Shown here: one piece after another, positions 1 through 9,900 of the stretch
How the letters are laid out: every line of letters starts with the position of its first letter
How positions within the stretch are numbered: position 1 is the stretch's first letter
NCBI GenBank assembly: GCA_022747635.1
Contig: JAKTNV010000009.1
Coordinates: 508,501 to 572,500 of the forward strand
DNA: 64,000 nt
Reading direction: 5' to 3'
From: Hetaerina americana
Lineage: Eukaryota; Arthropoda; Insecta; Odonata; Calopterygidae
The notes under the pieces: model-generated
Told to the model about the DNA's origin: nothing
Database searches by the model: none
What the model saw: the letters and a program-made list of their open reading frames with translations, nothing else
Made by a program: the position numbers and the translations under genes

Positions 1-240
1 TTTACGATGGCTTTCGTGCTGTATCCTGGGGTGCAGTTTTTTAGTTGTTTGGCGGTGTATGTGTTTGCATGAGTATTGGATGGAGGGAGTTTTGCATGAG
101 TGTGTGCGCTGCTGGGGTGTAATTTTCCGTGTTGTTTTTTGCATGTGGTATTTTTCGTTTTTACGGTTGGTGACCTAACACCCCTCGCCACACGCCCTTG
201 CGGCGGCTTGCGGGGTATTATGTAGATGTAGATGTAGATG
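1..240 (+). repeat. Family B 3' end, left-truncated by window edge
   Basis: This is the 3' UTR of a family B L2/CR1-like element. It matches the 3' UTR of the full-length copy at 56240-56488 almost base for base, includes the terminal GC-rich hairpin (about 188-213), and ends in a (TAGATG)n tail at 221-240. The rest of the copy lies to the left of the window. The tail abuts the 3' end of an opposite-strand B copy directly, giving a tail-to-tail junction. Confidence 0.88.
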
Positions 241-495
241 TAATACCCCGCAAGCCGCCGCAAGGGCGTGTGGCGGGGGGTGTTAGGTCACCAACCGTAA
301 AAAAGAAAAATACCACATGCAAAAAAACAACACGGAAAATTACACCCACAGCAGCGCACACACTCATGCAAAAATCCCTTCATCCAATACTCATGCAAAC
401 ACATATACCGCAAAACAACTAAAAAACTGCACCCCATGATGCGGCACGAAAGCCATCCTACAACACGGAAGCCAGGACACAACAAGCAAGAAATT
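241..495 (-). repeat. Family B 3' UTR, left part of a split copy
   Basis: This is the 3' terminal hairpin and part of the 3' UTR of a minus-strand B element. It breaks at 495 and resumes at 5329; in the unbroken copy at 60340-60620 the two edges are contiguous. The motif AAATT is present at both break points (491-495 and 5329-5333), so the family A element between them is a later insertion with a target-site duplication of 5-7 bp. Confidence 0.88.
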
Positions 496-958
496 TTCTC
501 ATTCTCTCTCTAGCCCTCAACCTGAGCGGACCTGCCTACTGAGCGCTCCTGGTAACCGGTTTGACCCACCAGAGACTACCTGCCTGCCACCTCGATTCTT
601 GGTGCTTTTGGTTTTAGTGAAGTGCAGTGTAGTGTCAACGTATACGTTGCTTCGTTTATATAGTTTTCGTTTTGTGTGTGGTTTGTTAACCTGTGTGTGG
701 TAGTAGTAATTTATTTAGTGGATTGTGGTGGTTTTTGTCCTTCGACTCTGATTGGTGACCGGTGAGTGCTTTCCTTTTTCTTTCTTTTGGTCCTCTGAAA
801 ACCAGACCTTACTCAAGCATCGTTTTTTCCACTTAGGCTTCATATTCAATTCCAAATCGTAACTTATTGTTTGAGCTAAAGTTAGCTAACCCCTTCTAGA
901 AATTTTAGCATAGTGTATACAGGTTAGCTTTTGTTGGGAACTTGGTAATTAAATTAGG
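496..958 (+). promoter_or_regulatory. Family A 5' UTR, probable internal promoter region
   Basis: This non-coding leader precedes ORF1. Non-LTR elements normally carry their promoter inside this region, so promoter activity is inferred, not seen. Distal bases (496-about 850) are only loosely similar to the B leader. From about 850 the leader is nearly identical to B (44950-45054). A block near 725-770 is shared with B and contains GGTGAGTG, which resembles a 5' splice donor. Confidence 0.6.
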
Positions 959-1978
959 ATGGCTTCATCCAGGTCCCCTGTTGCTATGCTCGAAGGCACT
1001 GGCGAATGCGCGGCTTTAAGGGCCCGTATTGTCATGCTGGAGAGAATGGTGCGGGAGCTTCGATCGGAGATCGCCGGCCGGAGGGCTCCCCTCGGGAGAG
1101 ATGGTGCTCAGGGTGGGAATTCGAAAACCCGCCACGCCCATAGGGGTGCACGGATTCGTCCGAATGCAACACGTGGCTGGTCGATTAGAGACCTACCCCG
1201 TGTCCCATCTCTCAACGAGGGAGTGTCTCACGTCCGTAGGTCGGACGATTGGAGGGTCGTCTCTCGGGGCAAGGGGAAGGTAACGCTGCGGCGAGGATTG
1301 GACTCTGCGGAGGCAGATACCATCCCCGTCTCCAACAGGTACCAGGTGCTGTCGGATGACAGCACCACCGTACCTGCAGCCCCTATCCCTACTCCGAGGG
1401 CACTGCCTAGGGTAAGGCATCAGCGGTCGGGGAGGGAGGGAACCGTTATATTAGGTAGTTCAAATGTCCGGCGTATAATGAACCCGCTGCGCCGCAGAGT
1501 CCAACAGGAGGGAGGTGTTGGATTCTTGTCGTCCTGGTGTATACCGGGCGGCGGGGTACCCCAGGCGACGCTGGCGGTGAAGGCGGCCGTCAGTAATACG
1601 GGCTGCTCCAAGCTACGCATTGTGGCTCATGTCGGGACAAACGACGCCTCGGAACGTGGATCTGAAGAGATCCTGCGCTCCTTTAAGGAGATGCACTCGG
1701 AGGTGAAACGAGTCGAGGCAGAGTTGAAGGTCCCAATTAAATTAAGTATATGTAGTATTGTGCCGCGTTCAGACCGCGGAAGGCTCGTTTGGAGCCGCAT
1801 TGAGGGTTTAAATGAGAGATTGCTGGGATTTTGCCGGGGAATCGGAGCGGACTTCGTTGATCTGAGGCCCGTCCTCTCATCGTGTCGGGTACCCCTTAAT
1901 CGCTCCGGGGTCCATTATACTGCCGAGGCATCGCAGTTGGTAGCGCGTAGGTTACACGAACACGTGTCGAGGGTTTAG
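959..1978 (+). CDS. Family A ORF1 protein: coiled coil plus SGNH/GDSL-esterase-like domain
   Basis: The protein has 339 residues. Residues about 17-41 form a short leucine/arginine-rich heptad region suitable for oligomerisation. A basic, proline-rich linker follows to about residue 155. The C-terminal half has the SGNH hydrolase blocks: GSSNVRR (catalytic Ser), PGGG (Gly), HVGTND (Asn) and GVHYT (His). Such esterase-type ORF1 proteins are known in CR1/L2-group elements, where they probably act as RNA-binding RNP partners of ORF2; the esterase substrate is unknown. The start is the ATG at 959, conserved in B. Residues 1 to about 155 are nearly identical to B ORF1, whereas the SGNH domain is strongly diverged. 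Confidence 0.88.
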   Translation: MASSRSPVAMLEGTGECAALRARIVMLERMVRELRSEIAGRRAPLGRDGAQGGNSKTRHAHRGARIRPNATRGWSIRDLPRVPSLNEGVSHVRRSDDWRVVSRGKGKVTLRRGLDSAEADTIPVSNRYQVLSDDSTTVPAAPIPTPRALPRVRHQRSGREGTVILGSSNVRRIMNPLRRRVQQEGGVGFLSSWCIPGGGVPQATLAVKAAVSNTGCSKLRIVAHVGTNDASERGSEEILRSFKEMHSEVKRVEAELKVPIKLSICSIVPRSDRGRLVWSRIEGLNERLLGFCRGIGADFVDLRPVLSSCRVPLNRSGVHYTAEASQLVARRLHEHVSRV

Positions 1979-2062
1979 CATAGCTGGTAGGCAAGAGCGT
2001 AGGTCATATATTGGGAAAAATAAAGTAGAATCCAGCGCTTTTTGTCCATTCAGGTCAGGTAA

Positions 2063-5032
2063 TGCCTCTCAAATCCCCAAAAAATTGAACAAACAAGCAC
2101 TTGCGTTAAAACAACATATAACCCACGTAAATTTAATAAAATTGGTGCCTCTACATACATAACAGATAGCAATGCAAGTGAATATAATTCTTTTGTCTCT
2201 GTTCACCACGAATCGTCTCAAAACAGTTTTGTTAGCGTACATAAAACCGAAAAACAAGAAGTTATTAGCCATATTAAAATTATAACATTAAATTGCCGTA
2301 GCATTAGAAACAAAATATCGGATATTGAACATATTTTTGTCAGTACAAACGCAGACATAGTAGTTGGAACAGAAAGTTGGCTCACGGGAGATATAGCAAA
2401 CAATGAGGTTTTTCCAAACGGCTTCACAATTTACAGAAGGGACAGACCAAATAGGTTGGGTGGGGGAGTATTCATTGCAGTAAAGTCACATCTTAGTAGC
2501 CAACGATATGAATGCGACGTAGATGACATAGAAAGCGTTTGGTGCAACATTAAGGACTACAACGGCAGAAGCCTATACGTGTGTTCATTTTATAGACCCC
2601 CAGATTCTAACACAGATGTCCTACACAAGCTCGACGAACAAATATCCACTATCAGCAGCAGACAAAGCAACAGTATTACTATAATCGCTGGTGACACAAA
2701 TCTACCGTCAATTGACTGGGAAAACTACTGCGTGGGAAAATCTGCCAAAAACAGAGATTCATGCCAAGAACTCCTTCATATATTCACAAAACACTCCTTA
2801 GAACAAATAGTTAAATCACCAACACGGGGCCAAAGCATACTAGACATCTTTGCGACTTCTATGCCCGAAATCATTACTAACATTGAAATAATAGACGGAA
2901 TCAGTGACCATAAGGCTATTCTTGTGGAGTTAAAAACTAAGTTCGTCAAAATAAACAAAGAAAAGCGTAAAATATACCTATACAACAAGGCAAATTTTAA
3001 CGGACTAAGAGAATATTTAAAGATAAAATTACCGGAATACAAGACAAAAACACTGACAACAAATACAGAGAACACTTGGAATTATTTCTTAAATATTTTA
3101 CGCGAAGGAATAAAGACGTACATCCCGTCCAAACTCAAATGCGACAGTAAGGAACCTAGATGGTACAACGGGGAAGTCAGATCGGCATTAAGAAGGCAAA
3201 GAAAGCTACAGTCAAATTTCAAAAAGAGTTTAAAAAGTGACGATATAAGTTTTGTGAATACAACCAAACAGCTACTAAAAGAATGTCGTAGTAAGACGAA
3301 AAGTATTATGCGCACAGCACTACACTCTTTTAAATCTAAAATGCTAAGCGAATATCTTGAGGAAAATCCAAAGTCATTCTGGTCCTATGTTAGGGAAATA
3401 CAGGGTAAACGTCCCACTGTTCACTCTTTGAAGACGGAAAATGGAGAAATCATTACAGATAGCGTGAAAAAGGCAAATATTTTAAACAATTTTTTCCAGA
3501 GCGTCTACAACAAAAACACAAACGCACCAAACGATCCTCCACACCCACCCGGGGAACACATGAGCGATCTTACACTGACCAAGCAGGGAATAGTACATCT
3601 GCTCCGTAGTATCAAAGCACACAAGGCACCTGGTCCGGAAGAAATACCTGCTAGAATATTAAAGGAATTAGCTGACGACATTGCCCCATTTTTACATATT
3701 GTTTTTCTAAAATCGATAGAAGAAGGCTCAGTGCCTCGCGACTGGAAGCTAGCCCATATAACTCCCATCTATAAAGGCGGCGATAGGGATAAACCAACCA
3801 ATTACCGACCCATTTCTTTAACATCGATCTCTTGTAAAATATTGGAACACGTTATTGTCACTAACATTATGAAATTTCTTGATAGTAAGAAAATACTAAT
3901 CCACAACCAGCACGGATTTAGGAAAAGCAGATCTTGCGAAACACAACTTGGTCTCTTCATTCACGATATACTTAGATCGGGAGAAAACAACACCCAAGTC
4001 GATGCAGTATTCCTGGATTTCAAAAAAGCCTTCGACAAAGTCCCACACAATAAATTGTTACACAAACTTAAATACTATGGGATCAATGAGAAAATAATTA
4101 ATTGGATTAGGGACTTCTTGTCAAACCGCAAACAAATAGTAGTCATAGATGGGTTGTGCTCAACGGAGAGAGATGTTACTTCGGGCGTCCCCCAGGGAAG
4201 TGTAATAGGGCCTCTTCTGTTCTTAATATACATAAATGACTTAAGCACACACGTTAGTAGCAATCTAAGGTTATTTGCTGACGACACGGTGATATACAGG
4301 GAAATAAGGAGCCAACTAGATCGCGAGCTACTCTCTAGAGACTTAGACAATATCTCGGGATGGTGCAATAAATGGGGATTAACACTTAATATAGATAAAT
4401 GTGCAGTTTTGAAATTTTGGAATAAAGGAAGCGAGGAACAGGATATAAACTACAAAATAGAGGGTTCAGTATTGACTACGGCAAATCAAGTTAAATATTT
4501 GGGGGTTGTTCTAACACCACTTCTTTCATGGGGAGCACATATCAGGACAATATGCGGATCAGCTTTAAAGAAACTTGGCTTCATAAAACGGGTGGTGGGG
4601 AAATGTAATGAAAAAGTTAAAGAGAGGTGTTATTTTGCTCTAGTGAGACCTCATTTGGAATATGCCGCAAGTATTTGGGATCCGTGGGAGAAAATTTGGC
4701 AAAAAGAATTAGATAAAGTCCAGAGAAAATCCGCTAGATTTGTTAAAAATTGTTATGATAAAAACACAAGTGTGACAGGTCTCTTAGGGGATTTAGGCTG
4801 GGAACCACTTGAAGTGCGGAGAGAACAAGCGAGGCTTAGACTTTTAGAAAGGTTCAGAACAAACGAGTTTAAATATGACACTGAAGGAATTATAATGGCC
4901 CCACACTACTTAGGTAGATCAGACCACAAAGATAAACTAAGGGAGATAGATTCCAAGATGGATAGGTACAAATACTCATTCTTTCCCCGAACAATCAGTA
5001 ATCATAATAGCAAGAAACCGAAGTCACTTTAG
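2063..5032 (+). CDS. Family A ORF2: APE endonuclease - reverse transcriptase
   Basis: This protein nicks the target and copies element RNA. The frame is open from 2063 (a TAA lies at 2060) to the stop at 5030. Endonuclease motifs: LNCRS near 2291, GTESW near 2366, GDTNLPSIDW near 2690 and SDHKAI near 2906. RT motifs: APGPEEIPARI, NYRPISLTS, HGFRKSRSCETQ, DAVFLDFKKAFDKVPH, SGVPQGSVIGPLL, and the catalytic FADD at 4274-4285. No in-frame ATG precedes the endonuclease. An ATG at 2062 begins a frame that would join ORF2 if the six-A run at 2079-2084 were one base shorter, so the start is unresolved. The C-terminal region after the RT has no recognised domain. Confidence 0.9.
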   Translation, partial: CLSNPQKIEQTSTCVKTTYNPRKFNKIGASTYITDSNASEYNSFVSVHHESSQNSFVSVHKTEKQEVISHIKIITLNCRSIRNKISDIEHIFVSTNADIVVGTESWLTGDIANNEVFPNGFTIYRRDRPNRLGGGVFIAVKSHLSSQRYECDVDDIESVWCNIKDYNGRSLYVCSFYRPPDSNTDVLHKLDEQISTISSRQSNSITIIAGDTNLPSIDWENYCVGKSAKNRDSCQELLHIFTKHSLEQIVKSPTRGQSILDIFATSMPEIITNIEIIDGISDHKAILVELKTKFVKINKEKRKIYLYNKANFNGLREYLKIKLPEYKTKTLTTNTENTWNYFLNILREGIKTYIPSKLKCDSKEPRWYNGEVRSALRRQRKLQSNFKKSLKSDDISFVNTTKQLLKECRSKTKSIMRTALHSFKSKMLSEYLEENPKSFWSYVREIQGKRPTVHSLKTENGEIITDSVKKANILNNFFQSVYNKNTNAPNDPPHPPGEHMSDLTLTKQGIVHLLRSIKAHKAPGPEEIPARILKELADDIAPFLHIVFLKSIEEGSVPRDWKLAHITPIYKGGDRDKPTNYRPISLTSISCKILEHVIVTNIMKFLDSKKILIHNQHGFRKSRSCETQLGLFIHDILRSGENNTQVDAVFLDFKKAFDKVPHNKLLHKLKYYGINEKIINWIRDFLSNRKQIVVIDGLCSTERDVTSGVPQGSVIGPLLFLIYINDLSTHVSSNLRLFADDTVIYREIRSQLDRELLSRDLDNISGWCNKWGLTLNIDKCAVLKFWNKGSEEQDINYKIEGSVLTTANQVKYLGVVLTPLLSWGAHIRTICGSALKKLGFIKRVVGKCNEKVKERCYFALVRPHLEYAASIWDPWEKIWQKELDKVQRKSARFVKNCYDKNTSVTGLLGDLGWEPLEVRREQARLRLLERFRTNEFKYDTEGIIMAPHYLGRSDHKDKLREIDSKMDRYKYSFFPRTISNHNSKKPKSL

Positions 5033-5273
5033 AAATATTAAAAACGTTGAATTTACAAGTCGGAACAAATTAAACACTATAGAGTTGTTAGGTATACTTT
5101 CAGGTGCATGTGTATGTTAGTTGGTAGTTTGAGTGTTTGCATGTGTGTGGGGTGTAAGTGTTCATGCATGAATGTATGCCATGTTTTTTTTTTATATATG
5201 ATTTTGTCGTTATTGCATGCGATTTTTTTTTTATTATTTTTCTTTTCTAAATTATGGGTGGTGTCCTAGCACC

Positions 5274-5328
5274 CCCCGCCACACGCCCTTGCGGCGGCTT
5301 GCGGGGTATTGAGTAGATGTAGATGTAG
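5274..5328 (+). other. Family A 3' terminal hairpin and (TAGATG)n tail
   Basis: CCCCGC (5274-5279) can pair with GCGGGG (5301-5306), and an inner CGCC/GGCG stem closes on a CTTGC loop. A short TAGATG repeat follows. In the eel L2-group element UnaL2 a 3' stem-loop plus short tandem repeats is what the RT recognises; the same role is inferred here. The hairpin is nearly the only non-coding 3' sequence shared by A and B. Confidence 0.78.
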
Positions 5329-6945
5329 AAATTGAAACACCACATGAAAATGTACCACGAAACACTCTGCCCCCAAAGAGTCTTTAAAAGGCAGGGAATG
5401 CGACCCAACGTTGCAGGGAGCAGGAATTTCCCCCCGCGGAGAGGGACGAGGGATTGAAAGGGAAACTTAAAAACAGATGAACAGAACATGAATGAGGTCA
5501 TTCGGGAAGAATGTGTTAATATAACAAAACACATAAGGTTAGTGGAAGAGCATGCATTTAAATGCAACTAATTATTTTTTAGACGCTGAGGGTGGCAAGT
5601 GGAATTTTTGCTATCTATAACCCTGCAGTTGCTATCCCGTATTGTCCGTGGGAAGAAGGAGTCCTTGAGTCGGCTAGTTCTGGCATCTATTTCCCGAATT
5701 TTATATGCATGATCCAAGCGACCAATGTATGTAGGAGTACGAATAATTTGCGAGACCTCGGTGCTGAAACATGCGGATCTAAATTTATTTAATAATTTCA
5801 ATCTTGCAATGAATCGTCTCTCAGCCAATGATTCCCACCCCAAATCCATGAGCATTTCGGTGACGCTTTGCGTTTTATCGTAGGAATTTTTTACAAAACG
5901 GGCTGCCCGGCGTTGAACCTTTTCAATTTCCCGAATGAGACCTTTTTCACTCGGGTCCCACACGCTGCATGCGTATTCTAAATGAGGCCTTACAAGAGCG
6001 TGGTAACAACGTTCCTTGACCTTCGAGTCACTTTTGCCGACAATGCGTCTAATGAATCCCAATCTTTTATATGCTTGACCGCAGACTTTACGTATGTGAG
6101 TCCCCCAAGTTAAGTCTTTAGTGAATGTGACACCTAGGTATTTTACCGTATCAACTACTGCCAGGTCACCTCCAGCTAATTTGTAAGCAAATCCCGTTGA
6201 TCTTTTAAAGAAATTTACCACTGAACATTTATTATAATTTAGAGTCAATCCCCAGTTAGAACACCATTTAGTAATGCAACCTAAATCCTGCTCTAGAATA
6301 AAACGATCCTCATCCCCAGATATCTCCCGATAGATCACCGTCCCATCCGCGAACGTCCTAATTTTACTTTTCACTTCGCGGTTCAAATCGTTAACAAAAA
6401 TCAAGAAAAGCAACGGCCCGATCACACTTCCCTGAGGTACCCCCGACGTGACTCGAACGCTGTCGGAACTAGCGCCATCAAGGACTACCCTCTGTTCCCG
6501 CTCTGAAAGAAAATCTTTAACCCAACTTATGGCGCCCTTGTTTATACCCGCGACCTTTAATTTATGAATGAGTTTACCATGTGGGACCTTATCAAATGCC
6601 TTTTTAAAATCTAAGAAGATGGCATCCACTTGCCTACCTCTCTCACCCGATAAAAGTAAATCATGTGTAAATAATCCTAATTGGGTTTCGCAGGACCGGG
6701 TTTTCCTGAATCCGTGTTGATTGTCACTTAAAAAGTTAATATTGTCAAGGTGTCTCATTATTGAACTGACAATTATGTGCTCTAAGATTTGACAACAGAT
6801 AGAAGTGAGAGATATAGGTCTGTAATTACTGGGATCCTCCCTGTCACCACTTTTAAAAATAGGCGTTATTTGCGCGGTTTTCCAAATCTTAGGTACTTTG
6901 CACTCTGTGAGGGATTTGTTAAATATAAATTCAAGGTACGGGGCA
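5329..6945 (-). mobile_element. Family B copy, right part (5'-truncated)
   Basis: This continues the copy begun at 241-495: the rest of the 3' UTR, then the C-terminal RT region of ORF2. B similarity stops at about 6945, where a full-length copy would continue upstream, so it is a typical 5'-truncated insertion. The whole split copy is about 1.87 kb. Confidence 0.88.
5568..6758 (-). pseudogene. Family B ORF2 C-terminal fragment (reverse transcriptase), catalytic residue lost
   Basis: Open for 396 codons, covering RT motifs from HGFRKTRSCETQ through DFKKAFDKVPHG and SGVPQGSVIGPLLF to the element C-terminus. The catalytic FADD reads FADG here (near 6350), so the second metal-binding aspartate is lost. 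The endonuclease and upstream RT are absent by 5' truncation. It cannot encode a working RT although the remaining frame is clean, which suggests a fairly recent insertion. Confidence 0.88.
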
Positions 6946-9900
6946 ACGGGCTAATCATATTATTAGCTTAGCTCACAGGAAATATTTAATTGATCCTTTT
7001 CCCCAACACCTTGAAATCTTAAGCATGAAAATTTATCGTTTTATTGATTTACAAATGTTAGGAATATTCTCTGGAACGCAGAGTTTGTGTTGAATGACCT
7101 TATATGAAATATCAGTTACCCAATACTTGAACGTCAGTCAAAATTCTTATTGATAAAATTTAGCATGGAAATCGTTTACATAAAATATCTAAGTTATTTC
7201 AGAGAAGAATTCCGATTATATCTTGAGTTTGACACTTAGTGACTCTCGAGAGAAACCATTTTAAAATCTCTTTGGATTTGAATGTGATTGCGAAGAACAG
7301 TATTTGGAGGGATTTTGTGAGGGAGTCATTGGGTTAAATGCTGATGCAATGGAAAAGATCGGTCTCATCTCTTCGGCAATCACAACGTTGCCGTTGTGAT
7401 TGTGTTCATACGAAGGATACATTATAAATTGCAATTTAAAATTGGTGCTGAATTTTATACTGGCAAAGAACAGAGTGCTTTTTACCTAATTACATTCGGG
7501 TTTAATTAATAGTCTTATAGGTAACGGAGTAACTTTTAGATAACTATCTGGAATCATTCAGTTGAAAAAATGGAGCCTCGAAAGAATGAAAATATTTTTT
7601 CACAAAATAGGACAGCAGAAGTTGAATACAACCACCAATGTCATGCGAAGAAAAAATAACATGCTTAAAAACTAGATTAGGATAATTTAAAATTTTGATT
7701 TTTAAATCTTGGCGTGATGAATTTGAATTTATTATTGAAAGAAGAAAAATTAATTGAAATATGTAAAACTTGATATTGATGAGAAATTATTACCCTCAGT
7801 CTTGACTTTCCTTTTCATTCTCTTCCTTTGCATAACAAGTAACAAGTTTATTAGGTGAATAAGCCCTTGTTTTGAATTATGACTTCCTCCAGCATGTGTA
7901 GAAATTTGAACGTTCATCGATAGATTTTACTAAATAATTTTCCCTTCCTCTCCAGTGTCCTCCCTTGACGCTCACACTTCCCACTTGGTGCTGCCACCCA
8001 ACTTTTGACCCCCTGCCACCCACCTATTTTGTTGATCGCGGGGCGCATGTTGACGTCGATGACTTACAGATTCAATGGAAATACGATACGATTATGGTTA
8101 TAGGCTAGGACTCGATGTTATGCAAAGGACATCTGACCATTAATAAAAACTTGGAGGTACTTGCTCCAATTGAATTAATTTTTTTCAGTTTTCACTTAAA
8201 AACTGCATATTAATACCCAAATCAAACATTATAAAATTAATCAAAGCATAAAAAAGTATGTTAACATCACGCATTTTTCAAAAATATATTTTTCTTACGT
8301 TATTATGGATGGCTAATGCCTTAAAAATATATTAAATATGGAATAACATTGTTCAATCAGTGCATTATTATAGAATTTCACAGCGTGGAGTGACGAGAGA
8401 CAAAACATTATGCTCTGCTTAAACTGGAGCACTGTCATATTGTCACGTTCAAATATTCGAAATTTAACGACAAGTTTTCGCTTGAGGTAACATTCAAATC
8501 TTCCTCTATGTTTTTCGAAGTCAGGGGTTTACAAATCATAGAGAACTATTATTTAACTAAAGGATAATTAAATTAAGGCTATATTAGTTGAAGTGAAAAA
8601 CGGTCCAATAGTACTGCTGCGCCCACTAGATCCATCTCTCACGCCAATTACCGATGGGCGTCCCTCTCGGCGAATCTGCAAATGTGCTTCAGTGCGTGAA
8701 ATAAACAACAAAAACACCTTGAAGTCGTGCAAATATTAGTGCCCACCGCAAAGGCACGCACTGATTGCGTGAGGGATAGCACAACGGAGAGCCCACCGAG
8801 AGGAGATAACCGTGGAGAAGTGTGGGGATGTACACGGTCAGGGGGGGCAGGAGGAGGGTGGCGAGGAAAAGAAGCGAGGGCACTGACAGGGATTCAGGCG
8901 CGCATGCGCACGGATGAATTGGCAAGTGGGAGTGTGCGTAGAATATATCGTATAAATGGCTGTGGTTCATTTTCATTTCCTTTTTTAGTTTAACAAATGA
9001 CTAATTTATCAGATGAATCCACCCTGGCTTCGAATTGAGTCTTTATCCGGCATGAACATCAACTTACACGTTATTTGGCAGTTTAGTTTCGGAATTCGAT
9101 GTCGAATATGCAACCCTGAGAGGACACCTATGCTATCACGCCAATAGTGAAATGTTTAAAAAGTGGAAGGCAGTCAGAGTTTGAAATTTCGAACGCGCGG
9201 GAGTGCACCGCTCCCCTGCAGACTTGCGCAATTGGAAGATGGGCTTCGTTCAAGCGTTCATCTGGGCATTCGTTGTGCTCCCGAGAACACCGCACTCGCT
9301 CCGGGAAAATATTGAATTGCAATGGGAAAGAGACATCGTTTCAATATGAGTCGGTCGAGAGCCCTGCCGTTCGAAGGCCACTTTCTTTTGCAGTGCTCAC
9401 GTCCTTCTTTCAGTCGCGCACAAACATTCTCAAAAAATTCTTAAAGATTCTTAATTCTCGCAATACACATATATTTAATTCTGAGTTATCCGTTCATATA
9501 CAATCCAAGCCCATTTTTTAAGCTACCAAAGGTGTAAAACTTATTTACTTGGCAATATCGCAATTTGACGCCGCAGATCGCAGATTTTCATGCGTATTTT
9601 TATATTTTGAATTGGAAATGTGAACGGTTGACACTGGTCGGATTACGATGAAAGAGTTCACTGGTATTCGCAGCATTTCTGCCTTCCTTCGGACTCCCGA
9701 CCATTCTTCGACAAGGGACGCCTTAAAAAGGCCACAACAAGGACGCGTTTCCGTCCGAGACCAAGTGGTGGAGTGACCATAGCCTGGAGAGGCATTCCCT
9801 TGAAAGACGCATGCCGAGAACCAAGGTGCCCACCCGATCCACCCTCAACTAACCCGCCCAGCGACTTCTAAACCAATTTCATACCCTCCACAACACCTCG

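Larger units (their letters stand above)
496..5328 (+). mobile_element. Full-length family A L2/CR1-like non-LTR retrotransposon
   Basis: This is a complete non-LTR element of 4.83 kb: 5' UTR (about 496-958), ORF1 (959-1978), ORF2 (about 2063-5032), 3' UTR, terminal hairpin (5274-5306) and hexamer tail. It is inserted in a minus-strand B copy and flanked by AAATT repeats. The 5' terminus is taken near the ATTCTCTC at 501, because family B copies start with a similar ATTCTCTG. The endonuclease and RT motifs and the microsatellite tail place it in the L2/CR1 group; the exact clade needs a tree. ORF2 is uninterrupted over at least 858 codons, so the copy is young. Confidence 0.9.

Noticed and set aside
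1193..1420. Minus-strand frames opposite ORF1 and ORF2 (also at 5592-5792, 45337-45939, 53971-54645 and others)
   Set aside because: They mirror the coding frames of the elements, recur wherever the element does and have no motifs of their own.
1970..2062. A -1 frameshift junction in family A like that of B
   Set aside because: A ORF1 and ORF2 are in the same frame, separated by several stops and about 85 nt, and there is no slippery heptamer at the ORF1 end.
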